A stretch of 5,633 nucleotides of DNA from NCBI GenBank assembly GCA_937884685.1, contig CAKZYM010000201.1, forward strand, positions 1 to 5,633. The letters are read 5' to 3'. The notes beneath the pieces were generated by a model that was not told where the DNA came from, searched no databases, and saw only the letters and a list, made by a program, of their open reading frames with translations. Numbering within the stretch: the first letter of the stretch is position 1; each line of letters starts with the position of its first letter. A program made the position numbers and the translations under genes. Source of the DNA: an uncultured Calothrix sp. GTDB taxonomy: Bacteria; Cyanobacteriota; Cyanobacteriia; Cyanobacteriales; Nostocaceae. Shown here piece after piece: positions 1 through 5,126 of this stretch.

Positions 1-3000
1 CCTAAATCCGCATCCAGGTCGATATCACCAAGGTTAAATTCTTTAGCAACTGAAATATCAAAAGTTGCTTCTTCTTCCGAAAGATTTAGACGTACTGTTA
101 CATCAGCTTCTAAAATCTCTGCAATAGTTTCTTCAATTAACCCGCTAAGTTTATCTACGTCTAATACTCCTCCCGTCTGCACCCGATTAATTAAGCTAGC
201 TTGAAAACTACCGATTAAATCTGGTGCGAGAGTTTCTAGAGAACCAACAAAAGGTAATTCAATGGCTCGAAACTGAGCGTCAAGGGAATCTTGAATCGAA
301 TTGAGGGCATTATTTAAACCCCCTGCTGTCTCGATATTATCAAAACTGAGTTCGTTAATAGCAATGGGAAGGGGTTGTACTGATAAGCCATCATAAACGG
401 AATCGTTACTTTCAAGAATGTGAGTGATGTTTTGAAATTCCGTTGGTTCTACATCATTATCAATCGCAGCAGTAACGGTAATCTCTTGAGGAGTAGCAAA
501 GTTATCGGGAGTAAAAGTTATGGGTGTAATAGCTTCGATATCTTCGCTAATGCCAAAACTAATCGTAACATCTGCTGTGGGTTGGGTTGCTAGAGCAATG
601 GTGTAGGTTTGCCCTGCTTCCCCTTCGGCTACTGTAAAATTGTTCCCGTTGCCAATAACAATCCCAGGAACATCATCTTCGGTAATATTGGCAGTAACTT
701 CGTTAATCGCAATTCCTTGATAAGCAGCATCATCACTGGTTGCAGTATGGGAAATAGTAACAGTACGGTCTTCTGTAGTTATATCGTCATCAACAGAAAC
801 CACCGTAACGTTTTGTCTGATGTTGAAGTTTTCCGGGGTAAAAGTGATGGGGTCAATATTCTCTACCTGAGTAGCATCGGTAGCAAAATTAATCGTGACA
901 TCGCTAGTAGGTTGACTGGTTAACTCTATCGTATAGTTGTCCGTAGTTTGTCCTTCTATGAGGTTAGTCGAACCTTGAGATTCGATAATTTGCACCCCTA
1001 CCACATTATCCGCATCATTCCTACCGCTGTCTTCAATTACAATCTCTGCTGAAGCTTCTCCTAGTTCGTATCCTTCTCCTTCATTGAGGTCAAAAGTAAC
1101 GTTTTCATTGACTTCTTGATTATTTTCATCAACGGGTCTGACTTCAATTCTGGCAGTAGTCGTACCTTCTGGTAGCGAGAAACTGTTGCCGATAATATCT
1201 TGCTCTGTATTATTAGCAACCAAAACCAATTTGTAGTCTTCACCCCGCGTAGCATCTCCACCGATAGTAAAGTTAAAGACGGCATCTTCATCATCATTAT
1301 CAGTACCATTACTGAGTAAGGGGTTGGAGAAATTAAGCTGGAAAACACCAGGTGTAGAGTTCTCTTCGGTAGCATTATCTCCCGCAACAACGTCAATTGT
1401 GGGGGGACTGTCATTGTCAACAATATTTGCGGTTATGGTATTTCCGCCACCACCATACTCTTCACTAGGGTTGAGAGTAATTTCTACCGTCTCATTTCCT
1501 TCAGCAATCGAATCGTCAAAATCGGGAATCCCCCCCGTAATTCCTGTGGCATCTATTTTAGCTAAAACTTGTTCTTCACCAGAAATATCTAGGGAAAAAT
1601 TACCATCTTCATCGGGAACAATCGGCTCATCGTCAGCATTGAGAAACCTGTAATCTGTATCTAGTTCTGCTGTTCCCCCAGTAACGCTAAAGCTCAAAGA
1701 ACGACCTTCAGGAGCATTCGGGTTTAAATTAAAGATAAACTGACCGTTGCTCTCCCCTTCTACTGCATCTGTACCATCAAGGCTAATATCTGGTTCGTCC
1801 TCCACAATAGCCAACTCAGCAGAAATAGAATTACCGAAATTGTAAAGTGGCGACTCTTCTAAGGTGACAATAATATTTTCACCGGGGTCGAAAATGCGGT
1901 CGTCAATAACTGCGACATCAATAGAACCTGTTCTATCTCCCGCAGGAATTGTCACGCTACTGGGGATTTCAAAATCTTCGCCATTGATAGCAGTTCCCGT
2001 AATGGTATAGTTAACAACTAAATCTACTGGTAAAGCTCTGTTCAGAGATAAATTAAAAGAACCACCTGTATCGGGATTGGATTCGGATAAATTATTGACC
2101 GGTGCGATATTAATTCTGGGCAGAATAAAATTGCTGATGTCACCAAAAACGCTACCATTATCTAGGTTATTTCCCGTGGCAACATTAGTATTAGCCCGAG
2201 AAACGGAAGCATTATCCCTAACAAAAATGTCACGTCCCTTTGCTTGACCATTGTTAGCACCAGTTCCTCCAGTAGCTGTATTCTCAGAAAAATTACTGTT
2301 AAGAAGTATTAAATCAGCACCTTGATAGACAAAAATAGCACCACCGAGTGCAGCACCACCGCCACCGCGAACACCTGGACCTCTACTTCCATTTGGTGCG
2401 ACATCAACACCATCACCGCCATCACCGCCAAATGCTCCGCCATCACCGCCATCACCGCCTAATGCGGTTCTTCTTCTTCTTCGCCTATTGGGATTCGAGC
2501 CAGCACCGCCTCCAGCACCGCCTCCAGCACCGAAACCACCATCACCACCATCACCACCAAAACCACCTTTACCTTCTTGCAATCCACCGGATTCGCCTCC
2601 GCCTCCGCCTCCACCAGAACCTCCGCCATTGCCAAAGCTACCATCCTGACCGCTAGTACCGCTACGACCACTCTCACCATTTCTTCTTCCACGAGCACCA
2701 CCTCTGCCACCATTAGCAAGAGTTGGGTCAGCAAAAGCAGTACCAGTTAAATTGACAATTCCCCCAAAACCTCCATTTTCACCCGTTCTCTCAGCACTAC
2801 CGCCTCTGGCTCCAAAAATACTATTACCACCAGCAGCAATATTGCCAGTAAAATTAACGTCATTCGCAATTACCGTACCGTTGTTAATAAATAAAGCACC
2901 ACCAGCACCTAAGCCTCCGCCTCCGCCTCTTTGCCCAGTACTACCTCTGACACGACCATTTATTAAAGAAAGATTGGAGAAGATTACTTGTGTATCGTCT

Positions 3001-3752
3001 TTGCCATTAATCGCTACAATTTGATGTCGGTTCAAGCCATTAATTACAGCACCGTTACCTCGGATTTCAACATCCTCGCCAATAGTTGGCAAGCTGTCAG
3101 CTAAATTAATAGTTAAGCCTTCATTTATCTCAATGATGTCTATCGTCCCGTCATTATTATTATTTTCCGCATCAAGAATGGCTTTTCGTAAGGAACCCGC
3201 ACCACTATCATTAGTGTTAGTAACCACAAAGGTTTGCAATACAGAATTAAAAGCCGACATTGCCTCTACTTGAAACGCTAGAGGAGCTTCGATAAAGCCA
3301 GTAGTTGCTTCTAATACCCAGTCTCCTCCCAGATTGCTACTACCCGTCAAATCTTCGGAGGCAGCAATATCAGCTGCGGTCATCTCTCCCAAACGATTTA
3401 TAAAAGCTTGTCCTTGTTCGCCTTCTGCGACATTACAGCCATATAAAAGAATATCACCATTTTCACTTAGGGCTTTTCCCCACTGTTGCAATTGGTTTTC
3501 GTAGCTCTCAATATTACCGTTATCTAGACTGCTATTCCCCAGTTGTAAAACCGCTGAATCTCCGTGAGAAAGAATTTGTACGCTATCTAAATTTTCGTAA
3601 TTTGCTAATACTTCAGTAATTTGCTCGACACCATTGCGGCTGCTATCCAAGACAACTACTTCTGTCCCTGGTTCGACGCTGTTAGCCAGAGATTGGTAGT
3701 CAGCAATATTGCTATCAACAAAAATGACGGTAGACGGAGGGTTAATTATCAT
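1..3752 (-). CDS. Giant DUF4347 / beta-helix / Calx-beta protein, C-terminus beyond the window (partial)
   Basis: Reading begins at the ATG at 3752-3750. It is the only usual start codon after the in-frame stop at 3794-3792, and only a weak GAG lies about 10 bases before it. The frame stays open for 1250 codons to the left edge. Residues about 8-160 match DUF4347: the segment before SHG (H63) and the YGCNVA motif (C106) resemble the His and Cys blocks of caspase-like folds. Residues 175-193 carry the VTNTNDSGAGSLRKAI motif that opens many bacterial right-handed beta-helix proteins. Pmp-like pairs follow: GGALF 284-288 with FTGN 301-304, and GGAIF 470-474 with FSEN 488-491. Between them lies a Gly-rich stretch with six arginines (423-428). 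Calx-beta or Calx-beta-like modules cover about 547-653, 654-782, 783-912, 917-1027 and 1029-1134, with acidic turns such as IAEGNET (749-755). Residues 1135-1250 are less repetitive. The protein is acidic and has no signal peptide. Probably an extracellular or surface protein, perhaps exported by a type I system through a C-terminal signal outside the window. Domain calls are good; the cellular role is unknown. Confidence 0.9.
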   Translation of the reverse strand, partial: MIINPPSTVIFVDSNIADYQSLANSVEPGTEVVVLDSSRNGVEQITEVLANYENLDSVQILSHGDSAVLQLGNSSLDNGNIESYENQLQQWGKALSENGDILLYGCNVAEGEQGQAFINRLGEMTAADIAASEDLTGSSNLGGDWVLEATTGFIEAPLAFQVEAMSAFNSVLQTFVVTNTNDSGAGSLRKAILDAENNNNDGTIDIIEINEGLTINLADSLPTIGEDVEIRGNGAVINGLNRHQIVAINGKDDTQVIFSNLSLINGRVRGSTGQRGGGGGLGAGGALFINNGTVIANDVNFTGNIAAGGNSIFGARGGSAERTGENGGFGGIVNLTGTAFADPTLANGGRGGARGRRNGESGRSGTSGQDGSFGNGGGSGGGGGGGESGGLQEGKGGFGGDGGDGGFGAGGGAGGGAGSNPNRRRRRRTALGGDGGDGGAFGGDGGDGVDVAPNGSRGPGVRGGGGAALGGAIFVYQGADLILLNSNFSENTATGGTGANNGQAKGRDIFVRDNASVSRANTNVATGNNLDNGSVFGDISNFILPRINIAPVNNLSESNPDTGGSFNLSLNRALPVDLVVNYTITGTAINGEDFEIPSSVTIPAGDRTGSIDVAVIDDRIFDPGENIIVTLEESPLYNFGNSISAELAIVEDEPDISLDGTDAVEGESNGQFIFNLNPNAPEGRSLSFSVTGGTAELDTDYRFLNADDEPIVPDEDGNFSLDISGEEQVLAKIDATGITGGIPDFDDSIAEGNETVEITLNPSEEYGGGGNTITANIVDNDSPPTIDVVAGDNATEENSTPGVFQLNFSNPLLSNGTDNDDEDAVFNFTIGGDATRGEDYKLVLVANNTEQDIIGNSFSLPEGTTTARIEVRPVDENNQEVNENVTFDLNEGEGYELGEASAEIVIEDSGRNDADNVVGVQIIESQGSTNLIEGQTTDNYTIELTSQPTSDVTINFATDATQVENIDPITFTPENFNIRQNVTVVSVDDDITTEDRTVTISHTATSDDAAYQGIAINEVTANITEDDVPGIVIGNGNNFTVAEGEAGQTYTIALATQPTADVTISFGISEDIEAITPITFTPDNFATPQEITVTAAIDNDVEPTEFQNITHILESNDSVYDGLSVQPLPIAINELSFDNIETAGGLNNALNSIQDSLDAQFRAIELPFVGSLETLAPDLIGSFQASLINRVQTGGVLDVDKLSGLIEETIAEILEADVTVRLNLSEEEATFDISVAKEFNLGDIDLDADL
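351..1004 (-). repeat. Two tandem ~109-residue Calx-beta-like modules
   Basis: Residues 917-1027 and 1029-1134 of the giant protein are diverged copies of one module. Shared landmarks are SQPTSDVTI against TQPTADVTI, PITFTPENF (from residue 968) against PITFTPDNF (from residue 1077), and closing NEV/NEL segments. The period is 109 residues or 327 bases. DNA similarity is still visible, for example at 835-851 against 508-524, where 15 of 17 bases agree. Modules of this type recur many times in long bacterial surface proteins, so internal duplication or recombination is the likely origin. Confidence 0.75.
2410..2465 (-). repeat. 30-base-period direct repeat coding for GGDGGDG
   Basis: The 26 bases at 2410-2435 recur at 2440-2465 with one mismatch (A at 2430, T at 2460). 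Each copy is itself built from a repeated CATCACCGC unit and codes for Gly-Asp-rich residues. The period is a multiple of three, so gain or loss of a copy would keep the reading frame. Confidence 0.85.
2468..2482 (-). repeat. (TTC)5 triplet run coding most of a six-arginine tract
   Basis: Five perfect TTC units on the plus strand are read in the gene as AGA codons. With the adjoining CGA and AGG codons they give arginines 423-428. A pure triplet run can slip by whole codons without disturbing the frame, so arginine number may differ between strains. The tract lies between SNPN and TALGG in the glycine-rich region of an otherwise acidic protein. Confidence 0.9.
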
Positions 3753-3827
3753 AATAAAATCTCGGTAGTTGGGAAACTTAATCTTTAGTAATTAATTAGT
3801 AGGGGTCTATTTTCGAGAATATGCTTC

Positions 3828-3856
3828 TTTATCACGAGCAAGAGCGATAAAATCAA
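3828..3856 (-). promoter_or_regulatory. Candidate promoter of the giant gene, overlapped by an inverted repeat
   Basis: On the minus strand TTGATT (3856-3851) and GATAAA (3833-3828) each match the sigma-70 consensus at four of six positions with an ideal 17-base spacer. A start near 3821 would leave a leader of about 70 bases. The same stretch has TTTATC at 3828-3833 facing GATAAA at 3846-3851, so a regulator could cover the -10 region. AT-rich DNA yields such matches by chance, hence low confidence. Confidence 0.3.
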
Positions 3857-4064
3857 ATATTTATGCTTGATAATTCAATTATTTTGCCTGAATATTAATT
3901 TAAAATTGAAAAGAGAAGAACTAGGGAAGAAAAAGGACAATTTTGTTAAGCGGTACTGTTGTAATAGCAGCAAAATGAGAATCTGATTTTTTCTCTGCTA
4001 ACGAGAGCCATTTTTGACCTTGCATAAATGCAGCCTACAAGGTACGAAAAAACAATCTGGCAAA

Positions 4065-4164
4065 AAGTCCCTAGCGCGTAGGGCTTCAAAGCTCGGTCAA
4101 TGTCCTCACAGAGAAGTCGCCGAGAAGCCTACATCATAGCCAAAGATTATGATGTGGGTGCTTC
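4065..4164 (+). mobile_element. Possible solitary right end / TnpB guide-RNA-like structure of an IS200/IS605-type element
   Basis: Three nested structures follow one another on the plus strand. The first is CCCTA (4069-4073) with TAGGG (4079-4083), extended by AAG 4065-4067 with CTT 4084-4086. The second is CTCGG 4092-4096 with CCGAG 4120-4124. The third is a strong hairpin: GAAGC 4124-4128 with GCTTC 4160-4164, and CTACATCATA 4129-4138 with TATGATGTGG 4148-4157, which has one T.G pair, a 2-base bulge and a 9-base loop. The closing pattern, GAA plus CC, hairpin, GGG, then TTCA, is the layout seen at the 3' end of omega RNAs and right ends of tnpB elements. No tnpB or tnpA reading frame remains beside it, so if correct this is a relic or a non-autonomous copy. 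It could instead be another dispersed cyanobacterial repeat. The assignment rests on structure and remembered similarity only. Confidence 0.4.
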
Positions 4165-4214
4165 ACAAAAGTATGGTTGCTGAACACTCTATTAACTTTT
4201 TTTGATACACGACG

Positions 4215-4244
4215 GTAGGAGACACAGCACTGCTACATCTCTAC
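4215..4244. repeat. Imperfect palindrome, small dispersed-repeat type
   Basis: GTAG and AGA at 4215-4222 face TCT and CTAC at 4238-4244 around a central AGCA-C-TGCT (4226-4234), with a bulged G at 4219 and a 3x3 internal loop. It resembles the short GTAGAGAC...GTCTCTAC palindromes scattered in many cyanobacterial genomes, in degenerate form. It is not followed by a T-tract in either direction that would make it a clear terminator. Confidence 0.4.
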
Positions 4245-4259
4245 ATTTATTTTGAATTT

Positions 4260-4311
4260 AGCCCACGCAGATGGGCTTTGTTTCTCTAGCCCCAGCCTTC
4301 TAGGCTGCGGG
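4260..4311. repeat. Twin hairpins, possibly a dispersed repeat or terminator
   Basis: Hairpin A is AGCCCA (4260-4265) with TGGGCT (4272-4277) and a 6-base loop. It runs directly into TTTGTTT on the plus strand, like a weak intrinsic terminator. Hairpin B is CCCCAGCC (4290-4297) with GGCTG (4303-4307), a bulged C, and GGG (4309-4311). Both lie within 80 bases after the stop of the minus-strand DUF2808 gene. On that strand they could end transcription or protect the 3' end, although no clear U-tract follows. The combined sequence also looks like a short dispersed cyanobacterial element. Confidence 0.4.
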
Positions 4312-4337
4312 TAATTTATGTTCATACACATTTATCA

Positions 4338-4910
4338 TCACCACCCAAACGGCGAAAACAAAGAACTTCTATTTCGATAAAAATGCAATCTTCCGTAACC
4401 TAAAAACTGTCCGTGGGACTGCTCACCTTTAGGAAATGCTGTCACTCCAAAAAGATAAACTCCCTCAACTGAAGGATTTTGTCTTGCTTTCAAGGCAATG
4501 GTAACTGTTTTACCGGGTTCAACTGATGGATTAAATATTAAAGAAACTGTTTTTGCTTGCTGTTTATTGCTAATCTGAAACTGCAATTTTTCTTTTTTAC
4601 GTTTTTCAGTTTTCGTAAAAGCAAAACTATTTTTTAAATCAAAATTTATCTTGTCCAATCCCGAATGCTGGTTAATAGTTATCTTTTGCAGAGGTTCTCC
4701 CGCATCGGGCGGAACTTCAACTGTAAAATAATATGTCGCACCCCATATATTCACGTCGTCAAAAGTTGTTGTTGCTTTCACTAAACGTGGAGCTTGAACA
4801 AAATATACTCTCCCATCTCGTAGCTGCACTGCTTGACTTAATCTAAATGTCGAAATTTCAATACCGATGATGCAAGTTATTAACGTACTTAAAACAATTA
4901 CGAAGCGCAT
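4338..4910 (-). CDS. DUF2808 family exported protein
   Basis: A complete 190-residue protein. Residues 1-27 form a signal peptide: Arg2, a hydrophobic core through about residue 17, and a likely cut after SQA (25-27). The mature part has the order of conserved blocks I recognise for DUF2808: AVQLRDGRVYF (27-37), APRLV, WGATYYFTVEVP (56-67), AGEPLQKITI (70-79), FNPSVEPGKTVTIAL (126-140), NPSVEGVYLFGVTAFP (145-160) and HGQFLGYGRLHFY (166-178). The family is essentially cyanobacterial, small, exported and without established function; the beta-rich pattern suggests a periplasmic or envelope protein. A lysine-rich patch (100-108) is more basic than usual in the middle. The ATG at 4910 is preceded by TTAACCC and no Shine-Dalgarno sequence, but it is the start that gives the complete signal peptide. 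Family assignment is confident; function is not known. Confidence 0.93.
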   Translation of the reverse strand: MRFVIVLSTLITCIIGIEISTFRLSQAVQLRDGRVYFVQAPRLVKATTTFDDVNIWGATYYFTVEVPPDAGEPLQKITINQHSGLDKINFDLKNSFAFTKTEKRKKEKLQFQISNKQQAKTVSLIFNPSVEPGKTVTIALKARQNPSVEGVYLFGVTAFPKGEQSHGQFLGYGRLHFYRNRSSLFSPFGW

Positions 4911-4916
4911 GGGTTA

Positions 4917-4944
4917 AGGAATTAGGAATTAACAGCTAGGAATT
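4917..4944. repeat. AGGAATT heptamers, STRR-like
   Basis: AGGAATT stands at 4917-4923 and 4924-4930, is replaced by AACAGCT at 4931-4937, and returns in register at 4938-4944, making four heptamer slots with one degenerate. Short tandem heptanucleotide repeats (STRR) are a known feature of cyanobacterial spacers, especially in filamentous groups. It lies in the leader just before the DUF2808 start, so on the minus strand it would be transcribed as AAUUCCU units. Confidence 0.7.
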
Positions 4945-4997
4945 TATAATTACAATACCTACCGATTTGATAAAAATTCAAATATTAAGAAATGTTA

Positions 4998-5024
4998 TTG
5001 TAAATGTACGGTAAACGCTATATT
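4998..5024 (+). promoter_or_regulatory. Weak candidate promoter for the membrane-protein gene
   Basis: TTGTAA (4998-5003) and TATATT (5019-5024) give a sigma-70-like pair, but the 15-base spacer is short. TATATT falls mostly in the spacer of the inverted repeat at 5007-5031, so a bound regulator would cover this promoter. An alternative -10, TATAAC at 5103-5108, has no acceptable -35 and would leave a very short leader. Chance matches are likely in this AT-rich spacer. Confidence 0.2.
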
Positions 5025-5031
5025 TACCGTA
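5007..5031. promoter_or_regulatory. Perfect 9-bp inverted repeat, candidate operator
   Basis: TACGGTAAA (5007-5015) and TTTACCGTA (5023-5031) are exact reverse complements separated by CGCTATA. Half-site centres are 16 bases apart, about one and a half helical turns. It sits roughly midway in the divergent spacer, about 97 bases from the DUF2808 start and 95 bases from the membrane-protein start, which suits a transcription factor acting on either or both. There is no T-tract of terminator type. It does not fit the NtcA pattern (GTA-N8-TAC), so I do not name a regulator. Confidence 0.55.
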
Positions 5032-5126
5032 AAAATACGACTGCTTTGTTACAGATAGTTGAGAAGTTGGTTAAAACTACTTTTTTTGTTTCACACTAAA
5101 AATATAACGAAGCAATTATTTTTTTT

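Larger units (their letters stand above)
2340..2940 (-). other. Glycine-rich part of the beta-helix region (protein residues ~271-471)
   Basis: This part of the giant gene encodes about 200 residues dominated by glycine with Ala, Asp, Asn, Ser and Arg, including runs such as GGDGGDGG and GGGAGGGAG. It lies between two Pmp-like GGA(I/L)F...FxxN repeats and is therefore probably a long flexible insertion or loop in the beta-helix. On the plus strand it appears as repeated CCACC, CCGCC and CATCACC runs, which produce low-complexity shadow frames rich in His, Pro or Val that should not be annotated as genes. Confidence 0.8.
3753..4337. other. Hairpin-rich spacer without a supported gene
   Basis: 585 bases separate the two minus-strand genes. 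The part next to the giant gene (3753-3960) is AT-rich and holds its likely promoter and leader. From about 4017 the sequence is dense in inverted repeats: ACCTTG 4017-4022 with CAAGGT 4038-4043, enclosing TGCAT/ATGCA at 4021-4032; then the structures listed separately. Short open stretches exist on the plus strand (for example ending at the TAG at 4137-4139), but none has a plausible start, codon pattern or recognisable product. Confidence 0.7.

Noticed and set aside
609..923. Plus-strand open frame of 104 codons
   Set aside because: It is antisense to continuous, recognisable Calx-beta-like coding sequence and has no family resemblance.
1061..1653. Open frames at 1061-1423 (minus) and 1324-1653 (plus)
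   Set aside because: Both overlap the giant gene in other frames and show no domain or translation signal; they are by-products of its codon bias.
2410..2465. Possible CRISPR-like direct repeats
   Set aside because: Only two copies exist, with a 4-base gap, and they code Gly-Asp repeats inside a gene.
2348..3024. His-, Pro- and Val-rich frames at 2348-2656, 2459-2734 and 2752-3024
   Set aside because: They arise from the CCACC/CATCACC repetition of the glycine-rich coding region and are low-complexity shadows; the His-rich one is not a metal-binding protein.
1..3752. Possible frameshift or pseudogene status of the giant gene
   Set aside because: Reading all 1250 codons gave no stop and uninterrupted domain patterns in one frame.
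3945..4139. Degraded tnpB C-terminus upstream of the guide-RNA-like structure
   Set aside because: Stops interrupt two frames early, and the third open stretch shows no zinc-ribbon cysteines or RuvC-like residues, so no coding relic can be supported.
4872..4874. Lipoprotein lipobox in the DUF2808 protein (LITC, Cys13)
   Set aside because: Thr precedes the Cys instead of Gly/Ala/Ser, the position is too early, and a standard cleavage site follows at SQA (25-27).
5006..5031. NtcA-type operator
   Set aside because: The GTA and TAC triplets available here are separated by 11 bases or lack a partner, not the required 8.
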